The notes beneath the pieces were generated by a model, which was given only the letters and a program-made list of their open reading frames with translations, did no database searches and had not been told where the DNA came from. A stretch of DNA of 39,353 nt from Acidobacteriota bacterium. GTDB taxonomy: Bacteria; Acidobacteriota; Vicinamibacteria; Marinacidobacterales; Marinacidobacteraceae. The stretch covers positions 1 to 39,353 of the forward strand of contig JAPPGX010000127.1 of assembly GCA_028877265.1 (NCBI GenBank), written 5' to 3'. Shown here piece by piece: positions 25,381-32,909 of this stretch (its first letter is position 1; each line of letters starts with the position of its first letter). The position numbers and the translations under genes are program-made.

Positions 25381-25824
25381 CTATCCTTCCGCGCGGGTTT
25401 TCAGGGCCGCCGCCAGGTCGTTGAAGCCCTGGCGGATGAGGCGGCCGAAGAGGAGCGCCACCAGCGGCGTCAGCAGCCCGTGCGTCTCGTCGGTCGTGAC
25501 GTAGCGGCAGCGGTTCGCACCCAGCGGTTCCAGCCGCTGCTCCCGCCGCGCCACGAGCAGGAAGCGCGCCCCCATCGTCACCCCCCAGGCCAGGAGATGC
25601 GGGGGTTCGACCGTCTCGATCCGCTCGGGCTGTTTCCGCTTCAGCCACCCGAGCCTGACGTGCAGCATGACGGGCGCACCGATTTCGAGGCTCGCCTCGA
25701 CGCGGGTGGTGAACGGGTTCCATTCCCCGTAGCGGTCGAAGTCCACGAGGATGTCCCACACCCGTTCCGCGGGCGCTTCGATCTCGACGGGGTCGGAAGC
25801 GGCCACGAAGCGGAACACGTTCAC
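25381..25824 (-). CDS. SRPBCC (START-like) lipid-binding family protein
   Basis: 147 aa. The SRPBCC pattern is clear: VEIEAPAERVWDILVDFDRYGEWNPF near the N-terminus, strands through LLAWGVTMGARF and RYVTTDETHG, and the long C-terminal helix (LLFGRLIRQGFNDLAAALKTRAEG). This fold makes a hydrophobic pocket for lipids, polyketides or steroids, without a fixed chemistry. The start GTG 25824 overlaps the SDR stop (GTGA). A second GTG two codons on is possible. It is the last gene of the minus-strand sulfotransferase cluster. The pocket protein may bind the cluster's hydrophobic intermediate; that is an inference from context. Confidence 0.85.
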   Translation of the reverse strand: MNVFRFVAASDPVEIEAPAERVWDILVDFDRYGEWNPFTTRVEASLEIGAPVMLHVRLGWLKRKQPERIETVEPPHLLAWGVTMGARFLLVARREQRLEPLGANRCRYVTTDETHGLLTPLVALLFGRLIRQGFNDLAAALKTRAEG

Positions 25825-26801
25825 TCCCGGGCCGGCGCGTGCCGCGCCAGGAGGGCCGTACTGGCGTCCCACAATCTGGCCCCGGCGGCTTCGTCCATGG
25901 CGTAGGGGGACGGGTCCTTCTCCTGCATGAGGTGCAGGTAGAGCCCGGTGCGCCGGCCCGCGTCCTCCGCGCAACAGGCGTAGGTGACGGGCGCCGCGGC
26001 CTTCTCCGGCGACGCGAACGCCAGGCGCATCACGGGAAACAGCAGCGGTTTCAGGAATGCCGGCGCTTCCCGCGCGAGGTTGGAGTTGACCGCGCCCGGG
26101 CAGAGCGAGTGCACCGCCACCCGGACCTCGGGGTCCGGGTTGAGTCGTCGGGACAGCTCCCTGGCATAGGTGACCAGGTGCAGCTTGCTGAACCCGTAGT
26201 AGTAGAGGCCGTCCGTCAGACCGTAGTCGGTGAACGCGCCGAACGTCTCGAAATCGATGGGCCGGGCCGAGCGATGCTGTTCGGACGCCACGAAAACGAT
26301 CCGGGGCTTCTCGCCGGGTTCGCCCGACGGCCGGATCACCCCGTCCGCCAGCAGCCGGTCGATCAGGAGCCGATTGGCCAGGAAGTGCACGGCGAACATC
26401 AACTCGTAGCCCTGCGCCGACCGCCGCGCCGTCCGGGGCATCACCCCGGCGTTCAGCACGACGATGTCCACCCGGCCGGGGTCGCGCCGGAGCCGGTCGG
26501 CGAGCGCGTGCACGGACTCCAGATCGGCGAGATCGACCTTCAGCATCTCGACCGCATCCGAACCCGAGAGCCGCCGGACCTCCTCGCCCGCTTCCGGATG
26601 GCCCCCGCGGCACGCCAGGAACACTCGGCCGCCGCGCCGCGCCAGGTCCACCGCCACCGCCTTGCCGAGCCCGCTGTTGGCCCCGGTGACCAGGCACACC
26701 TTGCCGCCGATGCGGACGTCGTCCGGCACCGGATCCAATGTGGGCCGCTCGGAGTAACGGTCGCCGATCGCGCCGGAGACGGCCTTGATGATCCTGCGCA
26801 T
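25821..26801 (-). CDS. Short-chain dehydrogenase, retinol-dehydrogenase-like
   Basis: 326 aa. An N-terminal extension of about 30 residues precedes the Rossmann motif TGANSGLGKA. It continues with LNAGVM, VFVASEQH (catalytic Ser region) and the YxxxK motif in YYGFSKLHLVTYARELSRRL. PGAVNSNL follows. The length and the extended arrangement resemble retinol- or WW-domain-oxidoreductase-like SDRs acting on hydrophobic alcohols, but the substrate is unknown. The ATG at 26801 follows the sulfotransferase stop by 2 nt, and the stop overlaps the SRPBCC gene. Translation across the three genes is probably coupled. Confidence 0.88.
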   Translation of the reverse strand: MRRIIKAVSGAIGDRYSERPTLDPVPDDVRIGGKVCLVTGANSGLGKAVAVDLARRGGRVFLACRGGHPEAGEEVRRLSGSDAVEMLKVDLADLESVHALADRLRRDPGRVDIVVLNAGVMPRTARRSAQGYELMFAVHFLANRLLIDRLLADGVIRPSGEPGEKPRIVFVASEQHRSARPIDFETFGAFTDYGLTDGLYYYGFSKLHLVTYARELSRRLNPDPEVRVAVHSLCPGAVNSNLAREAPAFLKPLLFPVMRLAFASPEKAAAPVTYACCAEDAGRRTGLYLHLMQEKDPSPYAMDEAAGARLWDASTALLARHAPARE

Positions 26802-26803
26802 CG

Positions 26804-28066
26804 CTACCCGCCGCTCTCGTCGGGAATCCCGTACGCCCGCCGGTAGGACCCGAAGGCCTCGTCGATCGTGCCGTCGTCGAGGCCGAAGCTGGCCGCCGCA
26901 TAGACGTGCCGGCCGTGGCGGTCTTTCACGTCCCGTACTGCAACCCTCCTCGCGGCAGTCCCGGCCGCTTCGGTGAAATCGATCCCCGCGGCCCGGTAGA
27001 CCGTACGCAGCGCGCCGATGGGATCCGCGGCCAGGTCGCGGTAGAGGACGTCGACGAACACGCCGTCGGCGCTGGTCTTGCGCACGTTCGTGGAGCGCTC
27101 GATCATCCGGAGCGTCTTCTGGACCCAGTGCGCCGCGATCTCGTGGGGGTCCACGCGGTCGCTCCACAGCCCCGTCGCGTGGGCCACCATGCTGCAGAAC
27201 GACGGGATCGATTTCTTCGGGTCACGGTGGGTCTGCACGATGCAGACGTCCGGAAAGACCTCGAGAATGACATCGAGGTGCTCCAGGTGATGGGGCGTCT
27301 TCAGCACCCAGCACCGCCCCGGACGCTGCCAGTGAAGGATCCGGAGCAGGGTGACCAGGTACTCGTAGGGCTTCCGGTGGTCCTGTTCTTCGAGCCAGCG
27401 CGCATAGCGTGGGACGCGCATCGTCGCTTCCGCCGACTGGCTCATGAAGGAGACATCGAGCAGCAGGATGTCTTCCTCCGGCGCGCCGGGGTCGAGGGGA
27501 TGAACGGCGAGAAAGTCCGGTGACAGGAACCGGATGGCCTGCACCCCCAGCTTCGCCTCCCGGAGACGGCCCCGGGGATGGCCGGGCCTTTCGCCGGGGA
27601 GCGGCACCGGATTCAGCGCTTCCCATGATCTGAGGGCCCGGACCCCGGGATCCGCGGCGATCAGCCGGTGGAGCGTCGTGGTGGCGGTGCGCTGGAGACC
27701 GGCGATCACGATGACCTTCCCTAGTTCCAGGTCCCGAATCTCCGGGTGCTCCCGCAACAGGCGTTCGGCGCGCAGCCGGACCGCCAGCGCGGAAACGATC
27801 CGGGCGCCCAGGAGGCGGGCGCCCACCGGGGTCAGTTGGGCCTCCTCGTTGATCGATTCGAGGAGAACCTCGAGGGGCTCCAGGAACCACTCGTCGCCGA
27901 AGTCGGAGAGCCCGGTCTTCCGGCGCGCCGCAGCCATCAGCCGGTCGGCGTCCATGCGGTCGTCGAGGCCGAGCCGGCGCGCGGCGCGGCCGGCCCGGTT
28001 GAGAAGCGCCACGGACCGCGGCCGGTAGGGGCGCGTGTAGTCGGTCGAGGTCTCCACCGGCTTCAC
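26804..28066 (-). CDS. PAPS-dependent sulfotransferase family protein
   Basis: 420 aa. The 5'-phosphosulfate loop is VIVIAGLQRTATTTLHRLI (about residues 118-136) and the 3'-phosphate site is QTHRDPKKSIPS with the conserved Arg and Ser. A WVLKTPHHLEHLD segment provides the usual KxP-H region. It belongs to the larger (about 400 aa) bacterial Sulfotransfer_3-type group that sulfates lipids, steroids or glycans using PAPS. No signal peptide is visible, so it is cytosolic. The start is GTG 28066; an in-frame upstream start is possible but lies in the repeat-bearing segment. It is first of a tight trio with an SDR and an SRPBCC protein. Confidence 0.85.
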   Translation of the reverse strand: MKPVETSTDYTRPYRPRSVALLNRAGRAARRLGLDDRMDADRLMAAARRKTGLSDFGDEWFLEPLEVLLESINEEAQLTPVGARLLGARIVSALAVRLRAERLLREHPEIRDLELGKVIVIAGLQRTATTTLHRLIAADPGVRALRSWEALNPVPLPGERPGHPRGRLREAKLGVQAIRFLSPDFLAVHPLDPGAPEEDILLLDVSFMSQSAEATMRVPRYARWLEEQDHRKPYEYLVTLLRILHWQRPGRCWVLKTPHHLEHLDVILEVFPDVCIVQTHRDPKKSIPSFCSMVAHATGLWSDRVDPHEIAAHWVQKTLRMIERSTNVRKTSADGVFVDVLYRDLAADPIGALRTVYRAAGIDFTEAAGTAARRVAVRDVKDRHGRHVYAAASFGLDDGTIDEAFGSYRRAYGIPDESGG

Positions 28067-28306
28067 GGGTCGGGTCGCCTCAGCCTTGCGTTCGGCCGTG
28101 TTGAGACCGGCGCTCGAGCGCGCCCCCGGGGGGAAAGTGTGAAAGGGGGGCTGGCCCCCCGTTCACAAGAAAGACAGCGCGAATGGGAACTCGCTCCCGC
28201 TCCTGATTGCGCTGACGGGATGGACGGCAACGTGCCGTACGCGAGTTCCCATTCGGAGGCACGAAGTGCCGTTCGGCCAGTGGACGGGGCCCCGGCTCAC
28301 AAGGAT
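28067..28306. repeat. Repeat-bearing insertion-like segment within the minus-strand cluster
   Basis: 240 nt with no gene, in a cluster whose other junctions are 13 nt or less. It contains mirror repeat copy 2 at 28128-28150 (G6-A3-GTGTG-A3-G6). A hairpin of two 7-nt arms lies at 28145-28151/28154-28160. A perfect 15-nt inverted repeat has arms 28180-28194 and 28241-28255 and a 46-nt interior, and a 5-bp hairpin sits at 28258-28270. The nested symmetry and the shared mirror motif at 888-908 suggest a MITE-like element or the end of a decayed insertion sequence. Confidence 0.6.
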
Positions 28307-29536
28307 TCATGGTGTCCATGAAGTTGGTCGGGTGGCTCCGTCCGCCGGCCGACCAGCGCGCAGTGCGGCGAGCTTCACCACTCGGGTCCGCGGCTCGGGA
28401 TGTTCGGCCGCCCCGATCCAGCGGAAACACATGGTTCCCGAGGTGTGGCCGGCGGTCTCCAGCCAGTTCGGTAGCCCGGGGTCCTCGTGGGCCACCACGA
28501 GGCGGACGGAGCCGTCCGCTTCGGTCTGCGCCAGGTGCTTGTTCGTGTGGATGGTGTGGTGCCGGTAGTCGAGCGATTCCATCCAGTAGTTGTTCACCTG
28601 GAAGTTCCAGTGTTCGCACTCCGGCGGCGTGGCCTCGATCACCAGCGCCTCGTCCGCCGAGAGGGCCCAGTGGCTGTGGTAGTAGGCGATGTTCGGGTCG
28701 CCCCCGGCCCGGAGCGAGACCTCCGGATCGAAGCGGGGCAGGGTGTTCGTGTGCTTCTGGAAGCCGCGAGCCCACCGGGCGAAGAGCAGCGAGGCGCCCG
28801 CCACCAGCGTGCTGGCGGACTTCAGGCCTTCGTCCAGTGCTTCGGGGGTGAGCGGCCGCGGGCGCTTCTCATCGTCCGGGGCTTCGATCCGCTCGATGCG
28901 CAGTTCGGCCGGCGCCTCGGTCTCGCGGTCCCCGAACGTCTGGCGCACGATGAGCGTCCGGGTTGCGGCCGTCATGGGGAGCCAGTTTCCGTCGTGGGGC
29001 CGGCTGCTGACGATCAGCTCGAAACGGCCGTCGTCGCCGATCTCGAGTTCCCCTGCCTCGACGTACCCCGTGGGCGGCAGTCCTCCGCTTTGCCCATAGT
29101 GCCCCGCCTGGGTGCCGAAGCCGAGATAGCGGACCGTGTTGCGGCGGCCCGAAATCCGGTAGTCCCAGTCACCGTGGATGGCGGCCGTCTGGTAGTAGTT
29201 GTCGGGATTGTCGCTGCCCAGCTTGACCGTCTCATGGGCCACGCGGTGGAGCACCGGCGCCCTGGGGTCGGCGTGCTCCACGAACGCCATCAACCCCGCG
29301 CGGGTCAGCCGGCTCAGGTAGCGGTAGCCCTCCGCCTGGTCGAACGGGTTCCGCGGCGCGCCCGGGTAATTGAGTGCGGCCCCCGCGGCCTTCAGCGTGT
29401 CGCAGAACTCGTCCCAGGCACGCCCGCTGACGACCCGGGCCGCCGCGGCGTCCGCCGGGGTCTTCCCCCGCAGCCTGAGTATCAGCAACGAAGCGCGCCG
29501 GAAGAGTCCCAGCACTCCGATCACGAGCTTTCTCAT
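28307..29536 (-). CDS. DUF1214 domain-containing protein
   Basis: 409 aa. The C-terminal ~200 residues match the DUF1214 pattern: NIAYYHSHWALSADEALVIE, CEHWNFQVNNYWMESLDY, and the tail EDPGLPNWLETAGHTSGTMCFRW. The N-terminal half has a hydrophobic start (LVIGVLGLFRRASLLIL) that could anchor it, and a mid region beginning RAWDEFCDTL. DUF1214 proteins have no established activity but recur beside sulfotransferases, SDRs and lipid-active enzymes. It begins 9 nt after the sterol-reductase-like gene. Its 3' end borders the 240-nt repeat segment, so its transcriptional link to the sulfotransferase is uncertain. Confidence 0.85.
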   Translation of the reverse strand: MRKLVIGVLGLFRRASLLILRLRGKTPADAAAARVVSGRAWDEFCDTLKAAGAALNYPGAPRNPFDQAEGYRYLSRLTRAGLMAFVEHADPRAPVLHRVAHETVKLGSDNPDNYYQTAAIHGDWDYRISGRRNTVRYLGFGTQAGHYGQSGGLPPTGYVEAGELEIGDDGRFELIVSSRPHDGNWLPMTAATRTLIVRQTFGDRETEAPAELRIERIEAPDDEKRPRPLTPEALDEGLKSASTLVAGASLLFARWARGFQKHTNTLPRFDPEVSLRAGGDPNIAYYHSHWALSADEALVIEATPPECEHWNFQVNNYWMESLDYRHHTIHTNKHLAQTEADGSVRLVVAHEDPGLPNWLETAGHTSGTMCFRWIGAAEHPEPRTRVVKLAALRAGRPADGATRPTSWTP

Positions 29537-29545
29537 CCGGCTTCC

Positions 29546-30628
29546 TCAGTAGACGCGTGGAACGATGCGCCATGGCACTGCCGCGCGGTACTCCTCCCAG
29601 AGCGGACCGTACTTCGCGGCGCAGCGCCGGTCGTCGTCGCGCTCCCGCGGGACGAGCAGCGCCAGGTAGTACAGCGGATACAGCCACGGTCCGAGAATTC
29701 CCGGCCGCCCCAGGGCGAGCGCCAGGCCGACGGCCATGAGGATCTCGCCCAGGTAGTTGACGTGCCGCGCGAGGCCCCAGAAACCGCTGGCCAGCAACCG
29801 GCGCTCGCCGTCCCCGAGGGCGCGCGGCCGGATGCCGAGGAACGCCCGTTCGGAGTCCCGCTTGAAGTGGAACTTCTGGAGGTTCGAGCCGCGCGAGAGC
29901 GTCCAGCCTGCGAAGAAGAGGGCGGCGCCGAGGACCAGGAGCCAGGCCGGCGCCCGCGGGTCGGGAAGGTCCGCCACCGACCACAGGCCCACCCCATAGA
30001 AGTACGGATACCAGGCGAGGCATCCCCAGACCAGCTTGAACCCCAGACGCTCCGCGAAGAGGTCGTAGGTGTAGAGGTGGACGCGCTCGAAGACAAGGTA
30101 GTCGCACACGAACCAGGTGAACAGCGCGACGTAGAGCGCGACGCCGGGGGAGGGGTCTTCCGGATGGGTCAGGAAGTGGTGGGCGGCGAACGAGAGCAGG
30201 TTCAACTCCAGCAGGACCGCGCCCGCCAGGTAGAGGAACATCTTGGCGTCGGCGCGGCCCCCGAAGGGCTGCGGGTTGACCCGGCGGCCGAGATAGAGGT
30301 CCCGGAGCAGGTTGCCTCCGGCCGGGGGCGCGGTCAGCACGACCGCGGCGGAGACCACGAGTCCAAGGGTCATGGCGCCCGCCGCGCCCGGCCAGCGGTG
30401 CTGCCAGAGCCAGTCCCACGGCATGACGCCGCTCCAACCCGCGGCAAACCATGCCCCCAGGGTGACCCCGAGCACCAGCGGGCCGTTGAGGCGATAGCGC
30501 AGTCGTTCGCCACGCTTCTCTTCACGGACGTAGCCCGCCACCCGGCGCGCCGGCAGCACGAGGTGCAGCGCAAAGATTCCGGCGAACACTGCCCAGGGCG
30601 CGAAGAACCCGATCAGCGGACCGGTCAT
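29546..30628 (-). CDS. ERG4/ERG24-type sterol reductase homologue
   Basis: 360 aa polytopic membrane protein with eight or more hydrophobic segments. The C-terminal family signature is strong: a loop LLASGFWGLARHVNYLGE, then LYPLYYLALLVPRERDD, RRCAAKYGPLWEEYRAAVPW and a final RIVPRVY. These match eukaryotic delta14/delta24 sterol reductases and DHCR7, in which this region binds NADPH. The earlier LGRRVNPQPFGG segment also fits (family GRELNPR-like). Bacteria rarely make sterols, so the substrate could be a sterol, hopanoid or other isoprenoid double bond. The ATG at 30628 overlaps the upstream SDR stop (ATGA), and the DUF1214 gene follows by 9 nt. Confidence 0.85.
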   Translation of the reverse strand: MTGPLIGFFAPWAVFAGIFALHLVLPARRVAGYVREEKRGERLRYRLNGPLVLGVTLGAWFAAGWSGVMPWDWLWQHRWPGAAGAMTLGLVVSAAVVLTAPPAGGNLLRDLYLGRRVNPQPFGGRADAKMFLYLAGAVLLELNLLSFAAHHFLTHPEDPSPGVALYVALFTWFVCDYLVFERVHLYTYDLFAERLGFKLVWGCLAWYPYFYGVGLWSVADLPDPRAPAWLLVLGAALFFAGWTLSRGSNLQKFHFKRDSERAFLGIRPRALGDGERRLLASGFWGLARHVNYLGEILMAVGLALALGRPGILGPWLYPLYYLALLVPRERDDDRRCAAKYGPLWEEYRAAVPWRIVPRVY

Positions 30629-31407
30629 CCCAGGTGCCTGGTGCTCTTCGCGATAAGCCGGATCGCCGCCCGCCGGGGCAGGAACCGCCTCACGAGCTGG
30701 TGCGCGAACCGGTTGATCCTTCCCGGGACGATGCGCGGGCCCTTCCCGAGCGCGTCGAGGGTCTGGCGCACCGCCTCGTCCGCCGACAGCATGCCCGGAA
30801 CCTCGCGCCCGAACCGCTCCTGGTAGCCCGGGGTGGGCACCGCGCCGGAGACGCAGGCGGCCACGTCGATGCCGTGGGGGGTCAGCTCGTACCAGAGACC
30901 CTCGGCGAAGATCGTGTTGAACGCCTTGGTAGCCGCGTACACCGCGATGTGGGGCGAGCCCTGCAGTCCGGACAGCGAGGACATGAGCACCACGGCCCCC
31001 CGGCCGCGTTCCTTGAGGGCCGGCGCCAGCGCCCGCACGAGGCGCAGCGGTCCGCGCACGTTGACGTCCACCGCCGCCTCGATCGCGTCCTCGTCGTTGT
31101 CGAGGAACGGGCCCATCGGCACGAACGCCGCGTTGTAGACGAGCACCCCGAGTTCGAGGTCGCGGATGGCTTCCTTGAGTGTCCCCGGAAACCCGGCGGC
31201 CGAAAGATCGAGTTCAAGACAGCGCACCTCGACCCCGTGTTCCGCGGCGAGCCGCTCCCCGATCGCTTCCAGGATCGGGCCGCGCCGCGCCACCAGAACC
31301 ACGTTCATGCCCCGTCCGGCGAGCGCCGCGGCGAACGCCTCCCCGAGGCCCTCCGAGGCGCCCGCCACCACCGCCCACTTCCCGTAGCGGTCCGGGAAAG
31401 ACTCCAT
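30625..31407 (-). CDS. Short-chain dehydrogenase, 17beta-HSD/ketoacyl-reductase-like
   Basis: 260 aa. The nucleotide motif AGASEGLGEAFAAALAGRG with VVLVARR resembles 17beta-hydroxysteroid dehydrogenase type 3/12 and very-long-chain ketoacyl reductases more than typical bacterial FabG. Other parts are VYNAAF (NNAG position), catalytic Ser in VLMSSLSG, and YAATK (YxxxK). The C-terminus is basic (RRFLPRRAAIRLIAKSTRHLG). The substrate is not provable from sequence. Its coupled translation with the ERG4/ERG24-like gene and proximity to LysE (13 nt) place it in one transcription unit. Confidence 0.87.
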   Translation of the reverse strand: MESFPDRYGKWAVVAGASEGLGEAFAAALAGRGMNVVLVARRGPILEAIGERLAAEHGVEVRCLELDLSAAGFPGTLKEAIRDLELGVLVYNAAFVPMGPFLDNDEDAIEAAVDVNVRGPLRLVRALAPALKERGRGAVVLMSSLSGLQGSPHIAVYAATKAFNTIFAEGLWYELTPHGIDVAACVSGAVPTPGYQERFGREVPGMLSADEAVRQTLDALGKGPRIVPGRINRFAHQLVRRFLPRRAAIRLIAKSTRHLG

Positions 31408-31420
31408 GGGCGGCCGGACC

Positions 31421-32023
31421 TCAGCGGCTCAGCAGGATCCGCAGTCCCAGCGCGCCCAGGACCGCCGCCGCGCCGCGGTCGATCCAGGTCTTCGCCCGCA
31501 GGTAGCGTCCGGCGACCGCCTCGGTGTTCAGGCAAAACGCCAGGGCCGTGTAGAACGAGAGTTCGATCAGGAGGTGGTTCACCGCGATCAGGACGCTGTT
31601 CACGGCGCCCAGCCCGCCCGGGAAGATCGCGATGAGGACCGCCGCCGCGAAAAGGACCGCCTTCGGATTGAACACGTTGATGACGAGGCCCTGGCGGAAC
31701 GCCCGGCGCGCCGGCTCCGGCAGCGCGTCCGCGGGAGCCGAGGCGCCCCGCCACATGCGGTAGGCGACGTAGAGGAGATAGAGCGCCCCGGCGACCCGGG
31801 CGCCCGCGTACGCCACCGGGAACACCTCGAAGACCGCCGCGAAGCCGGCGAGGGCCAGCAGCGTCCAGGTCGCCGCCATCAGCCCGAGCCCGCAGCCCAC
31901 CGCGATCCCGGCCCGCCGTCCGGCGCTCAGGTTGGTCTGGACCGCCACGAGGAATGCCGGGCCTGGGGTGAACATGGCCACCAGCAGGGTGACGTTGAAG
32001 GCCAGGAGCTGGGCCAGCGTCAT
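31421..32023 (-). CDS. LysE/RhtB family exporter
   Basis: 200 aa with about six TM helices. N-terminal LLVAMFTPGPAFLVAVQTNL contains the family's conserved PGP motif. The central NVFNPKAVLFAAAVL carries the NPK motif, and a C-terminal GLRILLSR ends it. RhtB-type proteins export amino acids or small metabolites. It is the promoter-proximal gene of the minus-strand cluster and starts 57 nt from the divergent DinB gene. AGGA upstream may serve as a weak SD, and TACCGT ends 8 nt before the ATG. Confidence 0.9.
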   Translation of the reverse strand: MTLAQLLAFNVTLLVAMFTPGPAFLVAVQTNLSAGRRAGIAVGCGLGLMAATWTLLALAGFAAVFEVFPVAYAGARVAGALYLLYVAYRMWRGASAPADALPEPARRAFRQGLVINVFNPKAVLFAAAVLIAIFPGGLGAVNSVLIAVNHLLIELSFYTALAFCLNTEAVAGRYLRAKTWIDRGAAAVLGALGLRILLSR

Positions 32024-32031
32024 GGCGTCCT

Positions 32032-32074
32032 ACGGTATCGCGGCGGCTGGGAAACCGGGACGCGGCGGTAGGCT
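32032..32074. promoter_or_regulatory. Divergent promoter gap, LysE cluster / DinB
   Basis: Plus strand: TAGGCT at 32069-32074 ends 6 nt before the DinB ATG at 32081. Minus strand: TACCGT at 32037-32032 ends 8 nt before the lysE-like ATG at 32023. Both match the TANNNT pattern found at other starts in the window. The bases GCGGGG between TAGGCT and the ATG could alternatively be a poor SD. Confidence 0.35.
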
Positions 32075-32080
32075 GCGGGG

Positions 32081-32578
32081 ATGTCCTACGAAGCCCTGAT
32101 CGCCCTCCTCGACTACCACTACTGGGCCCGGGACCGGTTGCTCGACGCCGTCGCGCGGATTCCTCCCCTCGAGTTCCACCGGGACCTCGGCAACAGCTTC
32201 GGTTCCATCCGGGGCACCCTCGTCCACCTCGTCTCGGCCGAGTGGATCTGGTGCTCGCGCTGGGAGGGGCAGGGGCCGAGCGCCCACCTGGCTCCCGAGG
32301 ACTTCGGGACGGTCCAGGACATCCGGACTCGCTGGGACGAGGAAGAGCGGCGGATACGGGACTTCGTCCACGGGCTCGGACCGGACGGAATCGGCCGCGA
32401 GATGGAATATGCGGCCCTCGGCGGCGTGCCGGCGCGCTCGGTGTTCTGGGAAATGCTGCAGCACGTCGTCAACCACGCCAGCTACCACCGGGGACAGGTG
32501 ACGACCATGCTCCGCCAACTCGGCGCGGAACCGCCGCCGAGTCAGGACCTGATCACGTTCTACCGGGCGCGGGGCTGA
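32081..32578 (+). CDS. DinB family (four-helix, putative thiol/metal) protein
   Basis: 165 aa. DinB/YfiT-type helical bundle with the usual metal-ligand pattern: a first His in GTLVHLVSAEWIWCSRW and the paired His in HVVNHASYHRGQVTTMLRQLG (H-x3-H). The start MSYEALIALLDYHYWARDRLL is typical of the family. Members bind divalent metal, and some act as thiol transferases; the cellular role here is unknown. It is monocistronic. It is followed after about 50 nt by the second TA module with its own promoter. Confidence 0.88.
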   Translation: MSYEALIALLDYHYWARDRLLDAVARIPPLEFHRDLGNSFGSIRGTLVHLVSAEWIWCSRWEGQGPSAHLAPEDFGTVQDIRTRWDEEERRIRDFVHGLGPDGIGREMEYAALGGVPARSVFWEMLQHVVNHASYHRGQVTTMLRQLGAEPPPSQDLITFYRARG

Positions 32579-32589
32579 GGCAGCGCTAT

Positions 32590-32623
32590 CTGACTTGTCA
32601 GGTCAGATCATACTGACTAGAAT
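32590..32623 (+). promoter_or_regulatory. Promoter and four-half-site operator of the Phd/PIN module
   Basis: -35 TTGTCA (32595-32600), 17-nt spacer, -10 TAGAAT (32618-32623), then 7 nt to ATG 32631, so a leaderless start is predicted. The promoter is covered by four 5-nt half-sites: CTGAC 32590-32594, GTCAG 32597-32601, GTCAG 32602-32606 and CTGAC 32613-32617. They form two inverted pairs with different spacing (2 and 6 nt). This is an excellent candidate for autoregulation by the antitoxin. Confidence 0.75.
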
Positions 32624-32630
32624 GATCTTA

Positions 32631-32909
32631 ATGGCGACCGCTTCCGTTTCCGATCTGAAGGCGAATCTCTCCCGCTACCTCCGCGAGGTTCGACGTGGGA
32701 GTGAAGTCCAGGTACTGGATCGCGGTACACCGGTAGCGAGACTCGTCCCGACCGGAGCAAGGCCGGGAAGCGAGCGCGAAAGGCTGATCGCGAGCGGCCT
32801 GCTGAGGCCCGGTAAGGGAGGTGCATCGGCGGTGCTGGACCGGCCGCTGCTGGAACTGCCGGCGAGTCTTTCGGAAGCCTTGAACCACGACCGGGACGAC
32901 CGGCTGTGA
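32631..32909 (+). CDS. Phd/YefM-type antitoxin
   Basis: 92 aa. MATASVSDLKANLSRYLREVRRGSEV and VLDRGTPVARLVP are diagnostic of the Phd/YefM fold, which dimerises and binds the operator. The C-terminal part (about 45-92) is the toxin-binding tail. Three in-frame starts are possible (TTG 32595, ATG 32622, ATG 32631). 32631 fits the domain start and lies 7 nt after the -10, while 32622 lies within the -10. It overlaps the PIN toxin by GTGA. It belongs to a different antitoxin fold from the RHH antitoxin at 7818. Confidence 0.88.
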   Translation: MATASVSDLKANLSRYLREVRRGSEVQVLDRGTPVARLVPTGARPGSERERLIASGLLRPGKGGASAVLDRPLLELPASLSEALNHDRDDRL

